Source: Vandiemenella viatica (taxonomy: Eukaryota; Arthropoda; Insecta; Orthoptera; Morabidae). Taken from it: DNA of 64,000 nt. The DNA lies in contig JARYHS010013630.1 in the NCBI GenBank assembly GCA_031002005.1, positions 236,847,539 through 236,911,538 on the forward strand, read 5' to 3'. Every line of letters starts with the position of its first letter. The stretch's first letter is position 1. The notes below the pieces were generated by a model. The model did no database searches. It had not been told where the DNA came from and saw nothing but the letters and a program-made list of their open reading frames with translations. Made by a program: the position numbers and the translations under genes. Positions 13,523 to 25,370 of this stretch are shown in pieces.

Positions 13523-13565
<43 letters not shown>
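13514..13565. repeat. Poly-T tract (T10-A-T41)
   Basis: An almost pure T tract 200 bp after the gene A stop. On the minus strand it could be a retroelement poly-A tail. To its right lies a short GC-rich stretch of different composition. Confidence 0.8.
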
Positions 13566-13567
<2 letters not shown>

Positions 13568-13599
13568 ACAAAACTAATACAAAATTGTTACAAATAACA

Positions 13600-13735
13600 C
13601 AATTATGTCCCAGAGACTGGCACTGCAGCTCACAGCGTGAGCACCGGCCTGAAGATGGCGGCAGAGTTCGTCACCGAAGGCTGGTCTTTCGCCCACACAA
13701 TCCGGAAGCGAACCCGAGAAGATTATATTGCAGCT
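13600..13735 (+). mobile_element. Fragment with CTGAAGATGGC signature (retroelement terminal region?)
   Basis: Contains cctgaagatggcggcag followed 20 bp later by ccgaaggctggtc. This CTGAAGATGGC...CCGAA layout recurs in insect repeats and is like the hammerhead-type cores in Penelope-like elements (see findings). No coding part is visible. Confidence 0.35.
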
Positions 13736-13857
13736 ACACGCCTTCGTTCACACATAATTATGTCTGTCTATTTACAAAAACGTGCATTTACAACTATCTT
13801 AGCAATAAGCAAATGAATTAAAAATGAAGTTAACACCTTTGTAGATCTTGTGCTGGG

Positions 13858-13863
13858 AATAAA
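13858..13863 (+). promoter_or_regulatory. Possible polyadenylation signal of gene A
   Basis: AATAAA about 550 bp after the gene A stop, beyond the poly-T tract at 13514-13565. If that tract belongs to an inserted element, this signal may belong to the element rather than to gene A. Confidence 0.25.
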
Positions 13864-14041
13864 CTCTTGGTTCCTAAAACTGTATGGAAAATGCATCACA
13901 CTCTCACGGAATAAGAACTGAGAATTCAGAAGCAGTAAGATCAAAACTTAACAGCTGTTTATAATTTACAAATTTTTCTTTTAATTGATTACATCAATTA
14001 GCATTAAATTAATGATCTAGCTGTTTACATTTTTTATTATG

Positions 14042-14765
14042 ACTAGCTGGGCCCACGAATCGTTCATATTTATAAAAAAAATTGGTTGATAGCTGCCGCC
14101 ATGCTACCACTACAATGCACGATAGCAGTCTCGAGGTTAATACCACACATGGACACCAATGATATGCACAGGGTATTTATCGCTGCAAAGTGAAATAAAG
14201 GGACACACATGTCTTTGGGAGAAATATGAAAATTCGCTCGGCCGACTACTTTCAACCTACAAATTTCCCACACCCCAACAGCTAACGACATGCAACTACC
14301 ATAATGCATGATGGAAGGCTCAGAGCTACTACCACACACAACACCAATGGTCTGCGCTGGCTAGTTGTGGCTGCAAAGTGAAATATGGGGTCACACATGT
14401 CTTTGGTAGAAATATGAAAATGGCCTCCGTCAACCAATTTCACCCACCACATCTCCCACACCCACATAGCTACCGACATGCAACTACCAAGGAGCATTTT
14501 GGGAGACACGAGGATACTACCGCACATAAACACCAGTGGACTGCGCTAGGTAGTTTTATCTGCAGAGTGAAGAATAGCTACACATGTTATTTTTATATCA
14601 GGTCGAACACTTTCAACCACCATATCTCCCACACTCCACAGTTACCGACATTCGGCCAACGTTGTGCACGATTGAAAACTCCATGCTACTACCACACACA
14701 AACATCAGTGGTCTGCGCTAGGAAGTGGTGGCTGCAGGGTGAAATATAGAAACACACACGTGTAA
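14042..14765 (-). mobile_element. Helitron/Helentron-like element with 185-bp minisatellite, copy 1
   Basis: On the minus strand the 3' end reads gattcgtgggcccagctagt: a short hairpin followed by a CTAGT terminus, as in Helitrons (CTRRT). Inside lie about 3.7 tandem units of ~185 bp, with landmarks (tagctaccgacatgcaacta-type blocks) near 14089, 14275, 14465 and 14640. The same unit and a matching end occur in the opposite orientation at 53915-55069. Central minisatellites are known in Helentron/DINE-1 elements. The 5' end is not identified. Confidence 0.6.
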
Positions 14766-15310
14766 TTTTATATATTTGTATATAATATTTTAAATTTTTG
14801 TTCCAAGGCTTCATACTCTAGAATGCTTGAAGTAGGCGGAAAAAACTGAGCAATGTTGCCAGTAAAAATGTTTTATCTATAAAAACTAATTACTACAAAC
14901 CTGTAAAGCTTTGTGACGTGCAATACATACAACCGTGAGTTTTAAATCAAGTAAAATCTTTTACACTAAATGGGATGAAACTTCTCATTGAAGAAAAGGA
15001 CAACATTTTCACATCGAAACAAAACATAGAAATAATTCCATTATTTAATTAAAAAAAATCTTTGCAGAGCAAGTAAAATTCTTAAGCGAATTCCTCAACA
15101 CGAACAGCACACAGCTTGATGAAACTACTAATGAACATGTCCGTTCTGTATTTAGTGGGCGACTCTTCTCAAGGCCCGTTACCTGACGTCTTAAAGATTA
15201 TCGTTCACCTTAACTTTCTGAGTAGTGACTGAGAGATATTACTTTCTAGTTCTATAGACAGCAACCTCCAAGATTACCCTGCAAGTCGGCGAATGACCGA
15301 CCTTGCAGAA

Positions 15311-15520
15311 TGTAATTGGTGAGTAGCAGCTCTCTGGCCTCGCATTCGGGAGGACGCAGGTTCGAATCCTTGTCTGCCCATGAAGATTTCGGTATTCCAC
15401 GGATTCCATAAATCATTGCAGATATACACATGAATGGTTCTTTCAAAAGGCCATGTCTGAGTTCCCTTCCATTGTTTGCACCCGCATTTAATGACAACGA
15501 CGAGGCATAAAGCCAAGAGA
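15311..15520 (+). mobile_element. SINE family 1, diverged copy
   Basis: Head with cctcgcattcgggaggacgc and box B (aggttcgaatcc), a diverged body (cattgcagatatacacatga replaces the usual block), then gacgaggcataaagccaa. Full length but old. Confidence 0.7.
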
Positions 15521-15889
15521 AACAGTAAAAACTGAACGCCCTCTCGTCTCGTCCGAATTATGCCTTGTTCGTCGCTCTTTCAAATTCTTCCTGATTCTTC
15601 TTTCTGATTCTGCCTCTCCGCGACGGAAAAGCACCAGACTCCTCATTCTAAACAATGAGATAAATTTTAATTAAACAAACATCATTATTTAAACAGTTTT
15701 CAAGAAATCCTAAAATAGGTGAAGCTACCTATACTCTATGCCTTTGATAACAGTCATAACTCAACGATGTTGTCATTACTCCAAAGAGATTATAGGATTC
15801 CGCTGTCTTATTACACAATTCAGTCCATAATATTTATTGTTTTACAAAGCAATTAAAATTACTTTCTAATATCAATAATAATAAAACGT

Positions 15890-18000
15890 TACTTTTTTCA
15901 TCGTGTCTGTAACGCTGACATCACGCACCCGGCCTTCTTTGCCGGGTAAACAAAGGCCAGACAGGCTATTACAACATTCAGGTAATGAGCGTTATATTAT
16001 TAAAGCTAATTCTATTTAGCCAATCAATTGCCATGAAATAAATTGACAGATCACTAAAATCGTTTAAATCAGCGTATTTTTTTAGTTGATTTTTGATTAT
16101 ATTCATTCGATGTAGATATTTTCCAGATTCTGTTTCCATAAATATCACTCTTATGATAAGCCGAGAATTATAGGATCAATATTTCCGAGCAGCAATATTG
16201 GCATTAGTCGTTATATTATAAGGAAAGAATATTTTAACTGTTTTTAAATAATTTAAGTTGCTTTGACGGGATAACTAATGAAACTTATATTACGATAAGC
16301 AATTGTCGACAGTTTAACCTGTCATATTTGATGGGCTCAGAAGCCGGTATTATATGATAAAAGGCTACTTTTAACATCATGTCCGCAAGGCTGGCTTCAC
16401 GCGCCGGCTTTCGGATTAACTGCGGCCAGAAATGTAACTACAAAATCTAGATTTTGAGCGTTATTTAATAACAGTTCTGTTTAGTTAAGCAGCCGCGAGG
16501 AACAGAATCGTCAAAATACTCCGTTCAACCCTTCATTCTTGACAGGCATAGAAGCTAGTCTATACTTATAAACCAAAAGTTTTGGTCATCTGTCACACCA
16601 TGACGTCACACTATGACGTAGCGCTATGACGTCACGATTTTTTGCTTCGTAGCCAAACTTAGATTTCGTTCTAGGTAATACACAATATTTAATAAATATT
16701 AACACTTCTAAGCATCCGCGAATACATTAACAGTCAGAACACTGAAAGAAAAGTACGTATTGCGTTTAAATCAACATGTCAATCTTTAGATTACGTAATA
16801 TTCGTTTGATATTCCTTAAATTCTTTGTCCATAGATATGTAAGATATAAGCTTTAATTTTCGAGCATCAATGTTAACGAAAGTTTTGGTTAAATTGTTAT
16901 TTAGCATGGGTCAGAATTAAAACTGGCATTTGATGTTACAGCAGAGGGAATTAAGAACTTTTTTATAATTAATTTAAACTGTGTTTTTTCTTTGAAATTG
17001 TTAATTCGTTTGAACGAAAATAGTTGCACGCTGATCGCGATCTGTGCAGCCTAGACTACAATTTAAACAAATATTACTTGGCTTAATGTAAGTTTATAAG
17101 ATTTATTTTAATTACCCTTGTTTTCACTGGGCAATAGTATTGAGGCTATTATTTCAGCAACATGTAAATGTTGTAAAATGGATCTGAATCACTGTTAACA
17201 AAAAAGAAAGTGTATAAATCCATGAAGATTTTCTAACAAATTAATATCGCGATACATTATTACTACTAAAGTGAATGAGATTGAAGTATTGTTTTTCTGG
17301 CGGCAAGCTATATGGTTAGGTTGAAATACTACCTAGACCAGGAAACGGAAAGCTATTGTTACCGCGCACGGCACAAGGAATTACATTGAATTTTATTTTA
17401 TAACAATTCTATTTAGTTAAGGAGTTGCTAAGAAATGAATTGCCAGAACACTGAACACAAAAGTTCGTATTTCGATTAAATTGACACTGACTGTCATTAT
17501 TTGTTTTGAATGAAAGAAGTTCCAAATTGATCGCGATCTATGCTGCCTAATTCACAATTATAAATATTACGTGACATAACTTAGGTTGTTAAGATTTGTT
17601 TTTATCATCCTTCGTTTTCACTGGGCTCATTATTTCAGCCGCATGTAAGCTGTGTCAGCCGTTAAAACATCGATCTTCATCACAGATATGAGAAAGAAAG
17701 GGTAAGAACCCGTGAAGATTTTGGATCAAGTTTATATGCGATGCATGATGACTTTGACATGTGATACAGGGAATGTATTAATTCGCGTGTGATTGAAGCT
17801 TTGCAATATTAGCGGAGATTGTGGCTAGGCTGAAATGCAACCTAGACCAAGCTTACTACCGAAGCTTTTTGCTATAGCACAAAGGACGAGAAATTACAAT
17901 GAGCATTATATTGTGTCAATTCTATTTGGTTAAACAAGTGCAGAGAAATAAATTACCATAACACACAATTAAACCTGTCATTTTTTATGTTCTTTGAGCC
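15890..18000. repeat. Diverged tandem array, ~500-bp period
   Basis: The block ending aattctatttagttaa...gaaataaattgcca recurs near 15970, 16440, 17385 and 17895. A second block, gatcgcgatct...gcctaga/gcctaat...ttttcactgggc, recurs at 17034 and 17530. A third, cctagaccagg/cctagaccaag, is at 17331 and 17844. Spacing is about 470-515 bp, or twice that where one unit has decayed. No coding capacity seen. Confidence 0.65.
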
Positions 18001-18294
18001 TAGTTAAATTATAATAACAGTCCTTAATCATCAATGTTCGACATTGGAGTAGTAACATTATGGTACTAACTACGTATGTGGTACTTCTTGATTAATAAAC
18101 CAATAATTCCAAACAGTTTTTTTTTAAAGTGTAACTTGTTGAAACCGAATGATAAGAAACAATTAACTAGGAAACCTTGTATGAGGCAGACTACACGTAA
18201 TAAGTGGAGTATTATTTCCAAGGAATACGCTGTGGAACAATTACTATAATTAGATTTATTTTGTTGTAAGTTATTATTTCAAACTGTAGATATA

Positions 18295-19504
18295 CACTGA
18301 AGAGTCAAAGAAACTGGTATAGGCATGCGTATGCAAATACAGAGATATGTAAACACTCAGAGATCGGCGCTGCAGTTGGCAACGCCGATTTAGGACAACA
18401 GGTGTCTGGCGCAGGTGTCAGATTGGTTACTGCTGCTACAATGGCAGGTTATCACGATTTAAGTGAGTTTGAACGTGGTGTTATAGTCGGCGCTAGAGAG
18501 ATGGTACACAGCATCTCCAAGGTAGCGATGAGGTGGGGATTTTCCCGTGCGACCAATTCACGAGTTCATCGTGAATATCGGGAATCCTGTAAAACATCAA
18601 ATCTCCGACATCACTGCGGTCGGGAAAAGATCCTGTAAGAACGTGATCAACGACGACTGATGAGAATCGTTCAATGTGACAGACGTGCACCCCTTCCACA
18701 AATTGCTGCGGATTTCAGTGCTGGGCCACCAACAAGTGTCAGCGTGCGAACCATTTAGCGAAACAACATCGATATGGGCTTTCGGAGCTGAAAGCCCACT
18801 CGTGTACCCTAGGTGAGTGCACGACACAAGGCTATAACGCCTTGTCTGGGCCCGTCAACACCGACATTGGACTGTTGATGATTGGAAACTTGTTGCCTGG
18901 TCTGACGAGTCTCGCTTCCAATTGTATCGAGAGGATGGACGAGTACGGGTATGGAGACAACCTCATGAATTCATGGACCCTGTATGTCAGCAGGGGACTG
19001 TTCAAGCTGGTGGAGGCTCTATAATGGTGTGGGGCGTGTGCAGTTGTAGTGACATGGGACCCCTTGATACGACTCTGACAGGTGACAAGTACGTACGTAT
19101 CCTGGCTGATCACCTGAATCCATTCATGTCCAATGTGCATTCCGACGGACTTGGGCAATTCCAGCAGGACAATGCGACACCCCACACGCCCAGCATTGCT
19201 ACAGAGTGGCTTCAGGAACACTCTTCTGAGTGTAAACACCTCCGCTGTCCACCGAACTCCCCAGACATGAACATTATTGAGCATATCTGGGATGCCTTGT
19301 AACGTGCCGTTCAGAAGAGATCTCCACCCCCTCGTACTCTTACAGATTAACGGACAGCCCTGCAGAATGCATGATATCAATCCCCTCCAGCTCTACGTCA
19401 GACATTAGTCGAGTCCATGCCACGTCGTGTTGCGGCACTTTTGCGTACTCGTGGGTCCCTACACGATATTAGGCAGGTGTACTAGTTTCTTTGGCTCTTC
19501 TTTG
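18295..19504 (+). mobile_element. Tc1/mariner-type transposon, complete ends, dead transposase
   Basis: Terminal inverted repeats: left cactgaagagtcaaagaaac and right (reverse complement) caaagaagagccaaagaaac, with TA on both sides (18293-18294, 19505-19506), the standard Tc1/mariner target. Length 1210 bp fits a Tc1-type element. It encloses a plus-strand transposase broken by stops and frameshifts. The right end is slightly diverged (TTTG for AGTG). Confidence 0.88.
18441..19302 (+). pseudogene. Tc1/mariner transposase pseudogene
   Basis: The reading begins MAGYHDLSEFERGVIVGARE (helix-turn-helix region, 18441 on). In-frame stops follow from 18636. It continues with GRVRVWRQ, GGGSIMVWGVCS and LGQFQQDNATPHTPSIATEW, then PPNSPDMNIIEHIWDAL before a stop at 19300. 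The second catalytic Asp (QQD) and the Glu (IIE) are retained. Counting residues, 36 lie between them rather than the 34 usual in Tc1. With at least four stops or frameshifts it cannot make an active enzyme. Confidence 0.85.
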
Positions 19505-20705
19505 TATATTAGGAGTCACTATTCTGAAGGACTAAATTTTATGTCGATCACGCATCACAATGCATATTTTGAGCGTATTTTATTAAATTCATTTTCATAT
19601 GAAAACTGTGATGAACATTAATGTTAAATTTGCGTCGGTTTCAACGGACAATTTTTGATCTCAGATTACCACTGAATTGTGCTAAAAGCGTTTCGCATCA
19701 CTTGCGTGCCAAGTGTGTGTGAGCCATCCGTAAAATTCAGCGAGAAGAAACTAACGGCAATAAAATAAAATGAAGTGGTCTTCACGAAAGAAATTTTGGA
19801 CCGGGAAGCAGCGTTGCTGTCCGGAGAAAACTTTATGCCAAGGAAAATTAGACCAGTGCCGCTGCGTCAGAATTCTCAAGAAATGTGACGCAACCACAGG
19901 TTTTGGAAACTACAACGAATTGCTGGTATTTGATACGTCTAGTGACTGGAAAGGCAAGTTTCTATCCAACCAAAGGGTTTTATGTACTTTGAAATTCAGA
20001 GATTTTTGCGAAACTGTTGCATGTTCGAGCTATTTAACGAAGAGAGGAAGACTGCTGCGGATCCAAATTGTCAATCGTGAGTCCAAGGTTAGCCTAATGG
20101 TGGGAGCCGAGCACGACATGGAGCAGAGAGGGATCTGTTGCTATCTGGTCCAACTTGTTACAATTCTCTTAACCTGAGCCGGTTGGTTTAACACTTACTG
20201 CTAGCCACTGGTTGCTTGTAGCGTGTTTAATGCAAAGAACTGAGTACTGATTTCCGTTTGTCGAAAGAAGTATACTATCTTGTGCTTTAAGTATTTGAAC
20301 ATCCGACTACGATTTGTGGAATGATATATGGCTAGCGGCTTAGGTCTGATTCGTCTGTGTTTGGTCAAGAGCACTGGTTCAACCTTGACTGTTCACGTGG
20401 CAATTAGAGAGGTTACTTACAAGGACTGCATGCAAAAACATTAAGAGCTGCGAGTCGCAGGAGAAGTTCCGGTTGTTCAACACGCGATTATGGTTCACGA
20501 AACGTTTGCAAGAATCCACCCATACATACAGCGCTCTGAGAATCTCATGCTCTCCAACCAATTTAATCAACCCAGCTAATGAGCGTTGTGTTGTGTAAAC
20601 GATACCTAATAATTTACATGTTCGTTGATTGTTGAAAAATAGCTCCAGTATTTTTAAAATCAATAACTGTGAAGCATGTTGTAGCTATATTTACCTCGAA
20701 CGCAT
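19505..20705. other. Unrecognised intergenic stretch
   Basis: Holds a 135-codon plus-strand open frame (19770-20177) with several Cys residues in its first third (RCCPEKTLCQGKLDQCRC). It shows no motif, signal peptide or splice context I recognise, so I do not call it a gene. Confidence 0.4.
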
Positions 20706-20800
20706 TAGCTTTTATTTTTTATTTTTTTAGCTGCTTAACGTCTCTTAATAGCGAGGTGTTTAGAGATGGGAAAGGCTTAGCAAAAACAGGAAACGATTCA
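20706..20800 (-). mobile_element. SINE family 1, 3'-end fragment
   Basis: On plus, a T-rich run, then agctgcttaacgtctcttaa and gaggtgtttagagatgggaa. This is the reverse complement of the SINE tail seen at 57940-57970 (cgtctctaaagacctc...aagagacgtaaagcagtt). Confidence 0.65.
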
Positions 20801-23700
20801 TAGTTTTACGAATGGAATTGAATAGGCAAACCAGATTCCCTATTGTATTTCAGATACCGTGAGTGAGGATATGATGTTCTGTCACGGAAATCATGTGAAA
20901 ACTATTGAGTAGATTAGGTTGAGAATGACTGAAAATAAAGCAAAAACATTAGTAAGCTGACAATATAGCCAAAATTTTGTTCGAGATTTGTAGTTAAAAG
21001 GATTCGCTGTGGTAATCACACGTTGTCTTATCCATTACAGAATAATTATTGTCACCATAAATTCTGCAAAGAGAGGATTAGTAAACAAACCAATAAAAGT
21101 AACACTTAACGAATCATTTCGTTAAACAGAGGACTATGTTAATGGTGGGACTATAGAGCATGTTTCAAATGAGGAAGAAAACTACTCATATTAACAGAGA
21201 AAAGTATAGAAGCAAGACATATAGGAGAGTTGCTTTGCCTCTACAATTATAAGCTGAGTGTACTTATGGAACCTTATTTCTTTGTAATACATCGTCAACG
21301 TCTTAAAATAGAGACAATATATTTTAGTAACGCCCATTCACCCAATTAAAATGTCAGGAAATTGTGTAGTAAAAGGCCTAACTTTAATCATATTCAGTTT
21401 CTGATGTACTTCCTAATGGAATATATCGAAATTTTATGGAAGGTTGATCTGACACAATTTCAATGAATCTCATAACTTAAGAACATACACACTTTGCTTA
21501 GGAAATCTGAACTACAGGAAAAGTGTTTAATGAAGTACTGAATTCGGTTTTGCGATCATGAATTAGTAGAAATTCTGTCGTTCATTTTATGGATTTACTT
21601 TGGATTCAGAGAATATTATAGTAGAGTGCTGGGAATGTTCAGCGAAGAAGTTGATTTCTTTATAGTTCATTTCTAGGCCTGGATCTTATTAGAAGTATTA
21701 AAGTGATTGTGTTAACTGAATTGAATAATTTTTTAATGAACGCGTAATAACACAAAAAGGATCAAAAAGTTCTGCAATTCCTTCTGCACATTTGATTTTT
21801 AAGGTTCCTTACCAAGGGCTTTACAGTCATGTCGCCCTTAATAGGACAGTAGAGCTAAAAAAAAAGTTTTCAAAAATTACGATGTCGGGGGTGCACCTGA
21901 ATACTTTTGGGGAGGAGCTTGTGCCCCCTAGCCCCCCCCCCCCCCCCACTCCCCATGGATCCGCCACTGCAAGAGTGCAACGGACGCCTGCACCTGTCGT
22001 TCTGATATCAGTGGGTCTGTCACAAGTGGTTAGATCTTATGCAATATAAATCCCAGTGTTCATATTTGGAAATTTTAAATTTTTCGTTGGTCTGAAACTG
22101 AATATAGTACTTAAAATTTGGAAGAGTAAATTCTTTGGTATTCAGAGAAGGAAATGGGGCACCGTATCCCATCATGTGTGGAATAGATGTTTAGAACTCG
22201 TCTAGTAGATGAATAACATATTTTTGTCTATATTTTTTTTACTTTATAATAAGGATTTCAGCGGTTGTTGAAGTTATCATTTGTATCTCAAAATACTATT
22301 ATCTAAGAATTTGAAATTTGTTCCCAATATTCACCACATCCGGTATTCAACAAAAATACTTTCGTCTAATATATTGTGTAAGCTGTAAGCCAAACATTAA
22401 AAGTTATCATTTTGTGATTTACTTTGCATAATTATCTTAATACTATTATGTTAAAGGAGCTCTTAGTCCATAGAGAAATGGATCCATACAATTAAAGTGC
22501 TAGATCCGGCTGCATGATCGATACATTAGTTTACCTATTATATTATCCAAATGCGATTTTAATTGAAGAATAGTTATAGCGTCATACATTGTGACTTGGA
22601 TGCCTAGAAAATGTTGCCACAAGTATCCTAAATTAGATAAATAATAATCGATAATGCTGGTGTTATTTCGCTGTTTCTGGTTCAAATACAAAAATGCGGA
22701 CAGCTAAAGTTTTAGCAAAAGCGAAGTAGAAACCAATACTTGCTGGAACTTGAGTTTAAATTCCCATTGAATGCAAAGCCGCAATCCGATTACTCAATAT
22801 TCCGAAGTGATTTCCTTCGCTATTTTCCAGTATTTACACCTAAACAGCATAAATACTTAATGAAATCGGACACAAATAGGTGTTACTCATCGTATATTGC
22901 ATGTAATACGTTTCTTTGAACAATCAACATTTGAATATTGCAACTCTATAAATCAATTCATCACACTTAAATCAGCGGCGCTATTGGATTCCCCAACAAT
23001 TTCAAAAATTTTGGGGTACGTTAAACTAAGGAAAAAATACAAATTTTGATTAAAAAAAATTGAAAATATGCATCATTAGAACATATTTTTTTTAAAAAAA
23101 ATCGTATAAATCATATAAAAACATGAATATTTTCAGGCAATGAACCATCCTGTCATTTCAGAAGTAGCGTGAGGGCTCGAATCGGTGCAGTAACCATAAA
23201 ATTTTGATAATGGATGACACACACTTTTTCATATTTTTCTGTTTTCAGTTTTAAGAGGAAGTTTTGGAAGAATTTGGAAATGAGCGTGCGGTTACGTAGA
23301 AATTGATGAACAAGCTATTTGTCACGAAAAGGGATAAAATAAGGAATTTCCACAAAGAAGATACTCAATTTTACAATTTTACAATATATGGATAATCAAG
23401 TTCATAAACGTTTTGATGCATATTATTTCAAGTTGACGAGATGTATGCAGCTGATAGATTCACTGGGTCAGTAAACAAACACTACACGGACGTTTTTACT
23501 TGAAAATGATATAGTGCTACTAAGAAATTTATGGCACTTCTGTGTTCGGTGGCGCTGACTGTGTAATTATGTTTAGGAATGGAAATAAGTGCTTATCTAC
23601 TCATGTTCAGTAAAATGATAATATTATTTTTTGTATTTAAAGAGGATACTATATTAGTTTTGTGCTCTCCAACTTGTCATGCTGGGAAACCTCATGCAGA
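20801..23700. other. AT-rich intergenic sequence
   Basis: No gene seen. Contains a C16 run at 21932-21947 beside atggatccgccactgc, a phrase that looks like part of a repeat end. The rest is unremarkable AT-rich DNA. Confidence 0.5.
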
Positions 23701-23704
23701 CCTT

Positions 23705-23825
23705 ACACGATCAATAGTATTGTCAATATCCGTATGGACAGTGCAGCCGCCAATGCTCGTACCACTTACTCAGTACTGCGCTACCATACACGGTCAATAT
23801 CATTGACAATACTATTGACAATAAA
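23705..23825. mobile_element. Small fold-back element with TATTGACAATA-type arms, copy 1
   Basis: The left arm acacgatcaatagtattgtc (23705 on) and the right arm ending atactattgacaat, with acacggtcaatatc at its start (23788), are inverted copies of each other. A related structure lies at 28711-28850. MITE-like; no coding capacity. Confidence 0.45.
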
Positions 23826-24020
23826 TTTGCTCAGTGCCTCTTTTTCTGCTTAACAGGCAGGGTCAATTTAAGTGGTTTTGATTTTTTTATTATTATTTCT
23901 GGGTTTTTGTTCTTCAAAAACACAGATAATTCTATGAAAGTGGCATAGCTATTATTTTGGCGCTTGAATTTACTTAGGGAAGCTGTGGTAGAAAGCGCGT
24001 CATACGCTTATATATGTTCT

Positions 24021-25370
24021 ACTAGACGACCCGTGCGAAAATTTCGCGAATAAAATGCCATGAATAGTGAGGTTGAAAATAATGTCACCAAGTTCAGTCA
24101 TTCCTCTTCATACTCCTACTTCATTTATCGATTTTGGTTATAAATCCAGCGAGATAAATGGCTCGAAACACAAAAAAAGTATTTTAGAAATATTGTCATT
24201 TTTGCGCTTTATGGGTCGAATTACGAAAAATTCCTTTCTCAGAATATAATACTACCACGGCGGAAACCTTAGTCTTTAATACGATATGTCATTTATCTAT
24301 ATCGATTTGATATCAAGGGAAATATAAGGCTCGTGACACAAAAATACTTTCTAGAACAATTTATACTTTTTCCCTTTAGTAGTTGAATTCCAAACACTTC
24401 TTTCTTAAAATATGATGTCAGCAAAGCTGAGACATTATTCCTCACAATCGTACTTGATTTATCGATTTTGGATAGATATCACGGGAGTGGCTCGAGACAC
24501 AAAAAACGCATTTTAGAAAAATTGAATTGTTTGCCTTTTATGGGTCTAATTACGAAAAATTCCTTTCTTAAAATATAATTTTACCGCGGCGGAGACCTTA
24601 TTCTTTAATATGATACCTCATTTATCTATATCGGCTAGATATCAAGGGAGATAAATCGCTCGTGACACAAAAATCGGTTATAGAAAAATTTATACTTTTT
24701 TCCTTTAACGGTTGAATTGCAAAAACATTCTTTCTTAAAATATGATGTCACAAAGCTGAGACATTACTCCTCATAATCCTACCTCATTTATCGATTTTGG
24801 TTAGATATCCAGGGAGATAAATGGCTCGAGATACAAAAAACGCATTTTAGAAAAAGTGACATTTTTGCCCCATAAGGGTCGAATTACGAAAAATTCCTTT
24901 CTTAAAATATAATGTTACCATGGCGGCAACCTTATTCTTTAATATGATACCTCATTTATCTATATCGGTTAGATATTAAGGGAGATAAATCGCTCGTGAC
25001 ACAAAAACGCATTGCAAAAATATTGATACTTTTGCCCTTTAAGGGTTGAATTCCGAAAACTTTCTGGCTTAATATATGACGTCACTAAAGCGGAGATCTT
25101 AATCTTTAAAACGATACTTCATAAAACGGTTTCAGATAGGTATCCAGAGAGATAACTGACTCGTAACACAGAAAACAGCATTTTAGAAAAATTTACATTT
25201 TTGCCCTTTAAGGGTCGAATTCCGAACACTTTCTTGCTTAAAATACGATTTAACCGAAATGGAGACCATAAGCTTTAAAATGACACCTCATTCATTGATT
25301 TCAGTTAAGTATGAAGGAAGATATAGGCTTGTGACAAAAAAATACCTTATAGAAATAATATATATGATAA
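24021..25370 (-). mobile_element. Helitron-like end joined to a ~170-bp alternating tandem array
   Basis: On minus, the 3' terminus gaaattttcgcacgggtcgt ends in CTAGT (plus 24021 actagacgacccgtgcg), with the hairpin GCGAAA/TTTCGC beside it. From 24084 about eight ~170-bp units follow, at roughly 24084, 24250, 24420, 24590, 24755, 24920, 25085 and 25255. Two types alternate: one with cctcatttatcgattttgg, the other with catttatctatatcgg. The higher-order period is therefore ~340 bp. A related end is at 50819. Confidence 0.65.

Noticed and set aside
14378..14749. 123-codon open frame
   Set aside because: Lies wholly in the 185-bp minisatellite; its repeated HPPHLPHPHS/HHISHTPQL text is the tandem unit, not a protein.
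18832..19380. 182-codon minus-strand open frame
   Set aside because: Antisense to the Tc1/mariner transposase pseudogene on plus; a shadow of it.
19770..20177. 135-codon open frame, Cys-rich N-terminal part
   Set aside because: No domain, signal peptide, splice context or paralogue seen; length is within chance expectation for 64 kb in six frames.
21932..21947. C16 run as a regulatory or quadruplex element
   Set aside because: A single homopolymer run, not four separated G/C tracts with loops; probably a simple-repeat expansion in a TE remnant.
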